Shown one piece after another: positions 1 to 9,270 of a stretch of 64,000 nt of DNA (its first letter is position 1; every line of letters starts with the position of its first letter). The stretch is taken from NCBI GenBank assembly GCA_016124735.1, contig WGMZ01000002.1, positions 46,650-110,649 on the forward strand. Direction: 5' to 3'. Under the pieces are notes generated by a model. That model did not search any database. It was not told the origin of the DNA and saw nothing but the letters and a program-made list of their open reading frames with translations. Source of the DNA: Bacteroidota bacterium (lineage in GTDB: Bacteria > Bacteroidota > Bacteroidia > UBA8524). Made by a program: the position numbers and the translations under genes.

Positions 1-155
1 ATATTGCCAATTCTGGCTGCCAGAATTTGGGTCTTTCCTGTTCCTGGTCCGGCAATAACAAGCACCGGCCCTTCGATGGCATTGACTGCCTCTGTTTGCG
101 CTTGATTTAGGGCTTTTAATTCTTTAAGAAAGGAGGAGTTGCTGGCACTTGACAT
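1..155 (-). CDS. UvrD/PcrA-type ATP-dependent helicase, N-terminal fragment (runs off window)
   Basis: Reverse complement from ATG at 155 reads [51 protein letters not shown]: LNxxQxxAV motif plus Walker A GPGTGKT. Confidence 0.65.
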   Translation of the reverse strand, partial: MSSASNSSFLKELKALNQAQTEAVNAIEGPVLVIAGPGTGKTQILAARIGN

Positions 156-172
156 TGCTCAAAATTACCATT

Positions 173-1252
173 TCAGTACATATAATGCCGGTACCGTTTC
201 GGGATGAATGTTTTTACGCTTTTGTTGTACATCTTATCCAGAATTTTAGGTGAATGAAGGCGCCAACCCATAACGAATTGAACATGATTGAAGGAAGAAT
301 TGATTTTAAATGCAGAGGGCCTTAGGAGGTTATAGTCGGTAATGCTTTGAAAGCCGCAAAAAAATCGGGGTGCGTTGTATCCAAACGACACGCGGAAATC
401 GGCCATGGTGGCCAGTTTGTTTTCTGTTAAAAAGTCATGATTTCCAGGCGTAGAATACGCGAATCGCTGAAGGTCAAGACCCAGAAATAAAACGCCCGTG
501 AGAAACCATCGTCCTTTTGTCCAGGTACCACCCACGCCCGGAGCCAACCCCATTCCGAGAACTGATAGATTGCTGATATTTCCCAAGTCGCCGTACATCC
601 CACGGACCGCCTGGGGAATGAAAGCCGAATCGCCGGTAATGGTATGCAAATACATGTGGCTGTTCAGGAGAAAACCCGCCGCACTCTTTTTTTGTCTTTC
701 ACTAAAAGAAAAGGAAGATCTGTAGGAAAAGCGATCGGGGTTGAATTGATATACACCGCGGAGTTTAATGTATGTGATGAACATGTCCGGTCGATGCTCG
801 TATGGGTATTCTTGTCCGATTTTCGAAGTATCATAGGAAGTGGTGGATAGATTGGAAAACCCGGATACAGCAAGAAGGTTGAATTCAGTAAGCAATTTGC
901 GACTTATCCAGAGGCGGAAGTTCAAACCCAATTTGGTACTCTTTCCATATTTTTTTTCACTTTCTTCATCAATCTTGGTTCGAAAGCCAATGGAAAAGTC
1001 GACGATGCGGTAGGAAAACGCAACCCCATAACCACCTCTGAGATTCGGTGAATAGGAAATGGACTGTGTGGAATCTCCGGCAAAATGCGGATAGGACTTC
1101 ATCAGGATGGTATTGTTCATGGAGCTTAGAAACGGACTCCATACCAATTTATCCGGAAAACGTTGAATATAATTGGTATCAACCTGTGCCGATAACTTGA
1201 GAACGGCAAGGGTCCAAATCGATAAATAAAGAAGCGCCCGTAGAAGCGACAT
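173..1252 (-). CDS. DUF4421-like outer-membrane beta-barrel protein
   Basis: ORF 173..1351; ATG at 1252 (MSLLRALLYLSIWTLAVLKLSAQ, signal peptide) avoids overlap with the upstream gene; barrel-like alternating aromatic C-terminus. Confidence 0.55.
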   Translation of the reverse strand: MSLLRALLYLSIWTLAVLKLSAQVDTNYIQRFPDKLVWSPFLSSMNNTILMKSYPHFAGDSTQSISYSPNLRGGYGVAFSYRIVDFSIGFRTKIDEESEKKYGKSTKLGLNFRLWISRKLLTEFNLLAVSGFSNLSTTSYDTSKIGQEYPYEHRPDMFITYIKLRGVYQFNPDRFSYRSSFSFSERQKKSAAGFLLNSHMYLHTITGDSAFIPQAVRGMYGDLGNISNLSVLGMGLAPGVGGTWTKGRWFLTGVLFLGLDLQRFAYSTPGNHDFLTENKLATMADFRVSFGYNAPRFFCGFQSITDYNLLRPSAFKINSSFNHVQFVMGWRLHSPKILDKMYNKSVKTFIPKRYRHYMY

Positions 1253-1265
1253 GAAGCTAATATAC

Positions 1266-3212
1266 TTAATCGGGAAGTATTTCGAACCAGGGTTCGGATT
1301 CCTTTTGACTGCTATCACGGGTACTTGTATCTGTTCCCACAACCAAATCATGAGCGGCGCCTTTTAATCCGATATAGGGATTGTAATCGACAGAGTCTGT
1401 TTGAGGAATCATCTCTTTAGAAATCATCCGCTTTAAGATGAATTTTTGCAAATCAACCATGTACGATTTTAACTGGCCGTTCTCATCGAAACAATACTTA
1501 AACTTCTTTGGTTTGGGGATGATGTTCGCCAAATAAATGCATTCCGGCAAGCTCAGTTCTTGTGGAGTCTTATTGAAATAATAGCGACTTGCTTCTCCGA
1601 TGCCATAAATTCCCGGAGCCCACTCTATGATGTTGAGATAAACTTCCATCATTCGCTCCTTGGGGGTGATATGTTGGGTTTCTATAAGCCAAACAAGCAA
1701 GGCCTCTTCTATCTTTCTAAAAACGGTTTTCTTCCGGTTCAAAAAGACATTTTTCACCAATTGCATGCTGATAGTGCTGCCACCCCGTTTAAAAGAATGG
1801 GTTTTGTAATTGACAATGATCGACTCCCGAAAGGCTTCCTGGATAAAACCCTGGTGATGGAAAAAGGAAGGATCTTCCGAAACCAGAATTGCATCAATCA
1901 GGTTTTGAGGCACCTGTGCCAAAGGCACAAAATTCGGGTTTTCGGGGCCTACAATAAAACTACGGAATGGCTTTTCATTTTCATAAACCGTATGTGAAAA
2001 AGACTCATTCATCAAAGCCAGATTGCTTGCTCCATAATGAAGAATTTTAAATCCATCTCTGCGCAATTGGGAACTGAAGATTACCGAGTCCGGATGGTTT
2101 CCATCCAGATGGAATTCAAGACGGTATTGCAAGTTTCCTTTCGCTGCGATACCTTGGGAATCGTCGAACGCCCCCTGAGGCAGGGAGTTGAAAAAGCGCT
2201 GGGCTTCCAGAGTGTCGCTCTCTACCAATAACCCAAACTGATTGCCTTTTTTGGTCAATGGCGCCAATAAACCAAAGCGGCCGCTTACCTCATTTATTTG
2301 AAAACGAGAGCTACTGTCCACATGCAGGTACCCTTTTCCCAATTCAAGCTGCATGTTGGCTTCCAGGGTATGGAAGGAAACGGTGTCGGAAGAAATTTTT
2401 GGATGGAATACCTTCAAATGGACCATTTCTCCGCTTAGATCAATGAAGTATGATCCATTCTTCTGGCCTTTGTTTTCGAGGGCAAACTTCAGTGAATCCA
2501 TGCGGACATCCACCCCCAGCCTTGGATAGATCCCCGGGATTGCCTTGTTTTCGAGAGGAACTGCTTCCACCTTCATTTGGTCTCCCAGTTTCCCATGAAT
2601 TTGCCAGCGTTGAACCTCCATGTTATCCCTAATTTCCATCTGACCTTCGAGGGCTTCGGCATCTCCCTGAAGGGTATTAAACTGAAGACCGATCGAACCC
2701 ATGGAATCCGAATAACGCAATGCTACATGGTTCAGAGAAAGTTTTGATGGGAAATAAGATTGAAAAAAATGGAAGATTCGTTTGCCTATGTCTGCCGTAT
2801 TCCGCTGGGAATCCTGTGGCATTTCCGGCAAACGCTCCGTTGCTGCATCCATTCGCTTATAGCTTACAAATGCAGTATCGAGCTGCAGTGTTTTGAATAA
2901 ATTTTTCCGCGACAGCAGATGGGTCGGACGGAATTCTATGAATGCAGAAGACAGATACATCAACGAATCGCTGTTTTCATCCGACACAAGGACCTCGTGA
3001 ACAGTGAATTGGCTCAGACCTTTTAATTCCAGGTCTTTTACCTGAATATGCTGAGAATGTGTTGCGTTAAAATCTGCTATTTTTTGCCTGACAAGCCATT
3101 GAACAAGAGGGCCTTTCAGCAATAACAACAAGAGGATTGTCGAGGCAAAAAAGGCTGCGAGGTACGCAAGGGTACGTTGCAGCCTGTTCCAGGTTTTAAA
3201 AATGAGAACCAC
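1266..3212 (-). CDS. GT51 biosynthetic peptidoglycan transglycosylase with long AsmA-like N-terminal region
   Basis: VSEDPSFFHHQGF...RGGSTISMQLVKNVFLNRKKTVFRKIEEALLVWLIE GT51 motifs; N-terminal TM helix then beta-rich region. Confidence 0.85.
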   Translation of the reverse strand: MVLIFKTWNRLQRTLAYLAAFFASTILLLLLLKGPLVQWLVRQKIADFNATHSQHIQVKDLELKGLSQFTVHEVLVSDENSDSLMYLSSAFIEFRPTHLLSRKNLFKTLQLDTAFVSYKRMDAATERLPEMPQDSQRNTADIGKRIFHFFQSYFPSKLSLNHVALRYSDSMGSIGLQFNTLQGDAEALEGQMEIRDNMEVQRWQIHGKLGDQMKVEAVPLENKAIPGIYPRLGVDVRMDSLKFALENKGQKNGSYFIDLSGEMVHLKVFHPKISSDTVSFHTLEANMQLELGKGYLHVDSSSRFQINEVSGRFGLLAPLTKKGNQFGLLVESDTLEAQRFFNSLPQGAFDDSQGIAAKGNLQYRLEFHLDGNHPDSVIFSSQLRRDGFKILHYGASNLALMNESFSHTVYENEKPFRSFIVGPENPNFVPLAQVPQNLIDAILVSEDPSFFHHQGFIQEAFRESIIVNYKTHSFKRGGSTISMQLVKNVFLNRKKTVFRKIEEALLVWLIETQHITPKERMMEVYLNIIEWAPGIYGIGEASRYYFNKTPQELSLPECIYLANIIPKPKKFKYCFDENGQLKSYMVDLQKFILKRMISKEMIPQTDSVDYNPYIGLKGAAHDLVVGTDTSTRDSSQKESEPWFEILPD

Positions 3213-3775
3213 TAAACCGTCATGATTTCTTTTTCTTTCGCAGCGGAAACTTCATCGACCCGCACAATGTGCTGATCAGTAATTTGTTGCACGCTGGCTT
3301 CGGCGTCTTTTGCCAGGTCTTCGGCAAGTCCGTCTTTTTGTAATTTTTTGATTTTCTCGTTGGATTCTTTTCGAATACTACGAATCGCAATTTTGCTGTT
3401 TTCAGCTTCGCTCTTTGCTGTTTTCACTAAAATTTTACGGCGTTCTTCGGTGAGTGGAGGAATATTCAGACGAATCACTTCTCCGTCGTTTTGCGGATTC
3501 AAACCGAGATTGCTTTCCAGAATGGCTTTTTCAATCTCTGGAATGAGGGATTTATCCCAGGCCTGAATAACCAAAGTCCGAGGATCCGGCGAATTGACAT
3601 TTGCAGCCTGATTCAAAGGGGTGGGAGCCCCATAATAATCGACGTAAATTCCATCTAACATAGATGGATTGGCTTTTCCTGCTCTGATTTTGCTCAGCTC
3701 TGATCCAAGATGACCAATGGCTTTGTCCATTGCTGAACGGGTTTGGTTGAGTACCTCATTTATCTCGTCTGTCAT
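3212..3775 (-). CDS. frr: ribosome recycling factor
   Basis: MTDEINEVLNQTRSAMDKAIGHLGSELSKIRAGKANPSMLDGIYVDYYGAPTPLNQ...; RRF signature throughout; start at 3775. Confidence 0.97.
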   Translation of the reverse strand: MTDEINEVLNQTRSAMDKAIGHLGSELSKIRAGKANPSMLDGIYVDYYGAPTPLNQAANVNSPDPRTLVIQAWDKSLIPEIEKAILESNLGLNPQNDGEVIRLNIPPLTEERRKILVKTAKSEAENSKIAIRSIRKESNEKIKKLQKDGLAEDLAKDAEASVQQITDQHIVRVDEVSAAKEKEIMTV

Positions 3776-3812
3776 AACTTTTCTGGTAAAGTCAATGCAA
3801 ATAAAGTGAATT

Positions 3813-5165
3813 TCACGGAATAGCTGCGGTGGCAAAGGAGGAAAGTGATGGAGCCAAATGTGTTTTCCAAAAGCGAAGAATTTCCTGGTATTCCATCTTG
3901 CTTCTGTTGCTCATTTTTGGGAGATATTTCTCGCAATTTAAAAGGGGAAGGAAGCGGAAATCAAATCCGTTTTTCTGATCACCATGCCATAAATACTGGG
4001 GCATCACCTCCATTCTGCTGATGCGCACTTTATCATCTTTGAATCGTGAAATACGGAAGCGAATTCCCAGATGAAGATGACACCAGGTGAAGATGTCATA
4101 GGCCACAAAGTCGCCCTGGCTGTATACGGCAATCCCTTTTTTCTCTTCTCCGGTAAATGGGCAAATGAACGGGTATTGTTCGATGGGTTGGGGATTATGC
4201 GGATGACTGCCAAGTATCAAATCCGGCCCACATTCTTCAAAAATCCGGTGCACATTCGCAACCGTGTGTTCCGAAGGATAAGCCTGATAAGCATTTCCGT
4301 TATGAAGTGAGAGGATCACAAAATCTGCTTGCTTTCGGGCTTCATCCACCAGTTTATGAATAAGTGAAATATCCGCTTCCGGCAGATTGAATCTTCCGGT
4401 GTTGATCCGGTACAATTCGTTTTCTGGTAATTCAAGATGATTAAGGCAATATGTTGCAGCGACGAATGCCAGACGAATACCGTTCTTTTCGATGATTGCC
4501 GGTTTGAACTGGTCTTCGCTGTTTTTCACCGTTCCGACCTGCAGTATGTTTTTCGATTGCAGGAAATCGATGGTTCTGTCTATTCCTTCTATCTCCATGT
4601 CGAGGCTGTGATTGTTGGCGGTCGACAACACATCGTATCCTTTGAATTTCTCAAAACCTGAAAAGAGATCAAAGAGTGCAGAATTGCCATTAAAATGCAT
4701 ATCATTCAGCATAACTTCCGGCACTGCCGAAGCAGGTTTGGTAAGATCGATAGGGGTTTCGAGATTGGCAAAGACCACATCATTATTAAAGTACCAGTCT
4801 CCAATCTCATCCCAGAGCGAGGAGCTGTTTTCTCTGGTCATCCAGGCGTAAGGCATGAGGTCGCCCCCTGTGCTTAAAGTCAGATGATGGGTTTCTTCCA
4901 CGCCCTCCGGAAAAGCAAACTGCATGGTTTGAAAGTACCTGACGAGTTGTTCCGACTCTGCTGTTTCCGGCGGATGCAGGTAATATTTATATGCGAAATA
5001 GAGGATATCCCTCCAGGAATAGTAAGCTGGGTTTTCTTCGAAATTCTTTCTTGGTTTTCGTCCGTAAAACAAGGGTAGGGCAAAGCCAAAAATGCGGATC
5101 ATGCCAACCAATAATTTCCCCTTGAGGCTAAAGGTGGAAACAGCGGGGAAAAACCGTTTGCTCAT
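3813..5165 (-). CDS. CapA family (PGA_cap-like metallophosphatase) protein
   Basis: LSTGGDLMPY, VFANLETPID, ANNHSLDM, LSLHNGNAY, ILGSHPHNPQPIE motifs. Confidence 0.85.
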   Translation of the reverse strand: MSKRFFPAVSTFSLKGKLLVGMIRIFGFALPLFYGRKPRKNFEENPAYYSWRDILYFAYKYYLHPPETAESEQLVRYFQTMQFAFPEGVEETHHLTLSTGGDLMPYAWMTRENSSSLWDEIGDWYFNNDVVFANLETPIDLTKPASAVPEVMLNDMHFNGNSALFDLFSGFEKFKGYDVLSTANNHSLDMEIEGIDRTIDFLQSKNILQVGTVKNSEDQFKPAIIEKNGIRLAFVAATYCLNHLELPENELYRINTGRFNLPEADISLIHKLVDEARKQADFVILSLHNGNAYQAYPSEHTVANVHRIFEECGPDLILGSHPHNPQPIEQYPFICPFTGEEKKGIAVYSQGDFVAYDIFTWCHLHLGIRFRISRFKDDKVRISRMEVMPQYLWHGDQKNGFDFRFLPLLNCEKYLPKMSNRSKMEYQEILRFWKTHLAPSLSSFATAAIP

Positions 5166-5201
5166 ACCTGCGAATTTAGGGCAAGACGGCAATCAAAAAA
5201 G

Positions 5202-5228
5202 AAAAGCCACCGTTGCGGGTGGCTTTTT
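5202..5228 (-). terminator. Rho-independent terminator downstream of yceI-like gene
   Basis: gaaaagccaccgttgcgggtggcttttt: GCCACC/GGTGGC stem; minus-strand T-tract; located just past the stop at 5247. Confidence 0.7.
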
Positions 5229-5246
5229 CAAGATCGACATTCAATA

Positions 5247-5906
5247 TTATTGGTGGGCAACCAGCTGAACATTGAATTGAATCATGTCCTGGAGAAGGTT
5301 GTCTTTAAGAAAATCTACTACACCTTTATTCGTTTCCTGGGAACCACCCCACACGATACCCCATTCGTTGCGGTTGATTTCGAACTGAGCCTGAGCGGTA
5401 GTGCCAGCTTCCGTTTGATTGATTATTGCGGGAAAGCTGATACCATGAGTTTGGTCTTTGATGGTGAGGTTACCATAAATTTTATGCGTTGCGCCATCTT
5501 CGGTTTCCAGAGGTTCTACCCTTGTGATTTCAAAATGTGCCGTAGGAAAGCTGTCGACCATAAAAAAGTCGGCACTTTTCAGGTGGCCGATCAATTTTGT
5601 TTGTCCCATGTCTACGGTAAGGTCTTCATTGGCAATACTGGTCATATCAATAGTGAAATTACCGGCCTTAAGCTGATCTCCTTCGAAGGCTAAGGAGCCT
5701 GAATTCAGCTGAACGGTTCCATGGTGTTGTACATCCATCTTTTTGGCCCCAGCCCAGAGCACTTTGCTTGCTGCCGGGTCAATGCTATATACGATGGCGT
5801 CAGTTCCTGCCTGGGCTACTTCCTGAGTGGCTTCGGCTGTTTTTTTTGATTCTCCGCAGGCGGCGAGGAATGCAGCAGCTGCAAGGACAAGAATTAATTT
5901 TTTCAT
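5247..5906 (-). CDS. YceI family lipoprotein
   Basis: Lipoprotein signal MKKLILVLAAAAFLAACGES; SKVLWAGAKKM..HHGTVQL..GSLAFEGDQL YceI pattern. Confidence 0.9.
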   Translation of the reverse strand: MKKLILVLAAAAFLAACGESKKTAEATQEVAQAGTDAIVYSIDPAASKVLWAGAKKMDVQHHGTVQLNSGSLAFEGDQLKAGNFTIDMTSIANEDLTVDMGQTKLIGHLKSADFFMVDSFPTAHFEITRVEPLETEDGATHKIYGNLTIKDQTHGISFPAIINQTEAGTTAQAQFEINRNEWGIVWGGSQETNKGVVDFLKDNLLQDMIQFNVQLVAHQ

Positions 5907-5924
5907 TTGTAAAAGTTTAGACAG

Positions 5925-5955
5925 CAAATGTATGCATAATAAATGTATATACAAT
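5925..5955 (-). promoter_or_regulatory. Bacteroidota-type sigma-70 promoter for yceI-like gene
   Basis: Minus strand: ATTG-N19-TACATTTG, matching TTTG-N19-TAnnTTTG, about 20 nt upstream of the ATG. Confidence 0.55.
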
Positions 5956-5998
5956 TAAAAAGAAAAAAATGTTCTTCCGATTCTTTTTAAATGGTTAT

Positions 5999-8443
5999 TT
6001 ACTCTCTGAAATAGAGCCGGTTAACCCGGTTGGATATTCCTGTGATAATTTCATATGGGATGGTATCAGCCATCCGGGCGAGGGTTTCGATGGGTAAATT
6101 TCTACCAAAAATCTCCACCGGATCACCGGCTTGGCAATCGATTCCGTTCAAATTGACCATGGTCATATCCATGCAGACATTTCCGATAACGGGTGCCAGA
6201 TGGCCCTTGATCCAAACCTTTCCGGCGCCATTACTCAGACAGCGGCGGAAGCCATCGGCATAGCCGATAGAAACAACACCCACCAGTGTATCTTCCTTTA
6301 ATACCCCTTTGCGTCCATAGCCTACCGTTTCTCCTTTTTTGAGCATTCGCAGCTGAGAGAGTCTTGCTTTAAGTGTGGCCACCGGAATCAATTCGGCTGC
6401 CAGTCCGTCACCGGCATCTATCCCATACAAGCCGATGCCTGGACGAATCATATCCAGGGCCATTTCTGGAAAGCGTAGAATTCCTGCAGTATTTAAAATG
6501 TGAAATAGAGGATGGAAATTTTCACCCTGAATCAGCAAACGGATGCGTTGAAAGCGTTCGAATTGCATTTGGGTGTAGCCATCGTGCTGGCCTTCGTCGG
6601 AGGCAGCCAGGTGACTGAATACACTCGCAACGGCAAGGCGTCCATCTGATCTGACTGCACGCATCAATTCCAACGCATCGACTTCCTGGAATCCTAAACG
6701 GTGCATGCCTGTATCGAATTCCAAATGGATTTTCGCTTCGGTGAGTCCGGTTTGATCCAGGGTCTTTTTCAAATATTCTAGAAAGGAAAAGGTATAGACC
6801 ACCGGCTCTAATTCATAGTCGATGCATTCAGCAAGCGAATCTCGTTGTGCGTTCATCACCATGATGGGCAATGCGACTCCGTTGCGACGCAAATGAATGC
6901 CCTCATCGGTATAGGCAACTGCTAAATATTCGGCGCCTGCATTTTGTAAAACGCGGGCAATTTCAAGGCTTCCGCTGCCATAGCCCTGGGCTTTAACCAT
7001 TGCCATTACCCGAACATCGGGAGTCACCTTATTCCTGAAAACCCGGTAATTGGATTCCAGAGCATTGAGGTCAATTTCCAGTTGTGTTTCATGCACCTGA
7101 GCTTCCAGAAGTTTGACAATCCGCTCAAAATGATGGTCACGACGCCCTTTGATCAGCACCATTTCATCTCTGAAATGCTGGGGGTCGATTTGCTGCAGGA
7201 ATTGTTCTGTACTTTCAAAACAGATGGCAGGTAAACCCAGGTCTGGCCGGAGTTCGAAAAAATCTTTTCCTATTAAAATCAGGCGGTTGATCTGGTAAGC
7301 TTCCAAAAGAGCTCTCAGGGAACCCCACTGTGGGTCTGGTCCGTTTTCTGCCTGCAAACTGCTTAAGATAAGCGTCTTCTTCATCTGTCCAGCCTGCTTT
7401 TTCATGAATTGCAGAGCGATTTCCAAAGAGCTCAAATCGGCGCTATAGGCATCGTTGATCAGCCGGCTTTGAAATTGCCCTTGCAGCAATTGCAAACGCA
7501 TATCAATTCCGGGCAAACCCGAAAACTGTTCCTGATATGCAACGGGATCTTGTCCCCAGGCAATCAGAAATGCCAGGCATGTGCAGGCATTTTCGAGGGA
7601 GGCTTTGTCGTTGAAAGGCACATGAAAGGTGTTGTTCTCCCAGCGAATTGTGGATTCCTGCTTTCCTTCTTCCAGAGAAAAAACGAGGTCTGCTGCGGAA
7701 TGGGTTCCCCAGGAGATTTTGCGAATAGGCCGGCCCTCCTTCCATAGGGGCAGGGCTTCCCGGATTATTTCCTGCTCGTAAGGATAAACCAGCCATTTTG
7801 CATGACGAAACAAGGAAAGTTTTTCCAGGGTTTTGTCCAGGCGACTCGGAAAGCCTTCGTCGTGCGCGCTTCCAATCCCGGTTAGAATCCCGAATTCCGG
7901 TTTTAACACATCTTCCAGTTTATCCATCTCCCCGCTCCGGGAAATTCCTGCCTCAATCAATCCAAGCGCAGCCTCCGGCTCCAGTTGCCAAATACTGAGC
8001 GGCAGGCCAAGCTGTGAATTGTAGCTTTTCGGACTGCGTCCAATCTTCATTTTGGCAGTCAGAAGATGATTCAACCACTCTTTTACCACGGTCTTGCCAT
8101 TGCTTCCAGTTATTCCGACAAGGGGATATTTCAGCGTTTGCCGATAAGATCCGGCAATTTTTTGAAGGGCCAGAAGCGGATTGCTTGTTGGAATAATCCA
8201 GGCCTCGGGCAAGAGGGGCAAGCGGTGTCCTTTTTTGACAATAAAAACGCGTACTCCCGACTGATACACCTCATCTACAAATTCATGTCCGTCGCGCTCT
8301 CCATCCAAAGCGAAAAAAAGAGTGTGCTCCGGATCCACAATGCGACGGCTGTCAAAACTCAGGTGTTTCAGTTCCCGGTCAGGGAAATCAACAGGTGGTA
8401 CAGAATCAAATAAAGCTCCGATGGATGAAAAGGTCCGGGTCAT
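5999..8443 (-). CDS. bifunctional UDP-MurNAc-tripeptide:D-Ala-D-Ala ligase / alanine racemase
   Basis: MurF half (GITGSNGKTVVKEW) fused to Alr half (LEIDLNALESNYRVFR..VMAMVKAQGYGSGS..RPGIGLYG). Confidence 0.95.
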   Translation of the reverse strand: MTRTFSSIGALFDSVPPVDFPDRELKHLSFDSRRIVDPEHTLFFALDGERDGHEFVDEVYQSGVRVFIVKKGHRLPLLPEAWIIPTSNPLLALQKIAGSYRQTLKYPLVGITGSNGKTVVKEWLNHLLTAKMKIGRSPKSYNSQLGLPLSIWQLEPEAALGLIEAGISRSGEMDKLEDVLKPEFGILTGIGSAHDEGFPSRLDKTLEKLSLFRHAKWLVYPYEQEIIREALPLWKEGRPIRKISWGTHSAADLVFSLEEGKQESTIRWENNTFHVPFNDKASLENACTCLAFLIAWGQDPVAYQEQFSGLPGIDMRLQLLQGQFQSRLINDAYSADLSSLEIALQFMKKQAGQMKKTLILSSLQAENGPDPQWGSLRALLEAYQINRLILIGKDFFELRPDLGLPAICFESTEQFLQQIDPQHFRDEMVLIKGRRDHHFERIVKLLEAQVHETQLEIDLNALESNYRVFRNKVTPDVRVMAMVKAQGYGSGSLEIARVLQNAGAEYLAVAYTDEGIHLRRNGVALPIMVMNAQRDSLAECIDYELEPVVYTFSFLEYLKKTLDQTGLTEAKIHLEFDTGMHRLGFQEVDALELMRAVRSDGRLAVASVFSHLAASDEGQHDGYTQMQFERFQRIRLLIQGENFHPLFHILNTAGILRFPEMALDMIRPGIGLYGIDAGDGLAAELIPVATLKARLSQLRMLKKGETVGYGRKGVLKEDTLVGVVSIGYADGFRRCLSNGAGKVWIKGHLAPVIGNVCMDMTMVNLNGIDCQAGDPVEIFGRNLPIETLARMADTIPYEIITGISNRVNRLYFRE

Positions 8444-8490
8444 GGTGTACAAAAGTCGTAGATTTTTTAAGTATCCGCTATCTTGCCAGC

Positions 8491-9270
8491 ATGAACAAGG
8501 TACGCCCTAAAAAATTTCTGGGCCAGCATTTTTTGAACGATCTCAGTGTGGCCGACCGGATTGCCTCAAGTTTAAGCGGAGAAGGATATGAAAAAGTGCT
8601 GGAAATTGGTCCGGGTATGGGGGTGTTAACTCAGTACCTGTTGAAGAACCGCAACTTTGAGACCTGGGTGGTTGAGATTGATACGGAGTCGGTCGCATAC
8701 CTTAAGGAACATTTTCCCGAATTAAGCGGAAGAATTTTAGAGGATGATTTTTTAAAGATGGATTTAAGTTTTCTTGGAACCTTTGCGCTGGTGGGAAACT
8801 TTCCCTACAATATTTCTTCTCAAATCATGTTTAAAATGCTCGATCATTTCGGGCAAATTCCGGAAATGGCCGGTATGTTTCAGAAAGAAGTGGCCGAGCG
8901 ATTTGCCGCCGATCCGGGAAGCAAGGCATACGGCATTCTTAGCGTGCTCTTGCAGGCATTTTACCAATGTGAATACCTTTTCACGGTTCCAGAACATGTG
9001 TTCACTCCTCCACCCAAAGTGAAAAGCGGAGTGATACATATGAAGCGGCGGGAAGAGCCTTTGGTGCAGGGCGATCTTAAATTATTTCGTCAGGTTGTTA
9101 AAACCGCGTTTAATCAGAGACGAAAAACACTGCGCAATTCACTAAAAGTATATGGAATTCCGGATGATCTGCCGGGCTGGGGAGATTTTGCTAAATTGCG
9201 TCCAGAGCAACTCAGCGTGCCCCGGTTTGTCGAATTGTTTCAATTAATAGAAGCCTACAGGAAAGCGTGA
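8491..9270 (+). CDS. rsmA: 16S rRNA (adenine(1518)-N(6)/adenine(1519)-N(6))-dimethyltransferase
   Basis: MNKVRPKKFLGQHFLNDLSVADRIASSL..VLEIGPGMGVLT..LVGNFPYNISSQI; start refined to 8491. Confidence 0.96.
   Translation: MNKVRPKKFLGQHFLNDLSVADRIASSLSGEGYEKVLEIGPGMGVLTQYLLKNRNFETWVVEIDTESVAYLKEHFPELSGRILEDDFLKMDLSFLGTFALVGNFPYNISSQIMFKMLDHFGQIPEMAGMFQKEVAERFAADPGSKAYGILSVLLQAFYQCEYLFTVPEHVFTPPPKVKSGVIHMKRREEPLVQGDLKLFRQVVKTAFNQRRKTLRNSLKVYGIPDDLPGWGDFAKLRPEQLSVPRFVELFQLIEAYRKA

Noticed and set aside
5999-8443. MurF-Alr fusion as a novel architecture
   Set aside because: This fusion is well known in Bacteroidota.
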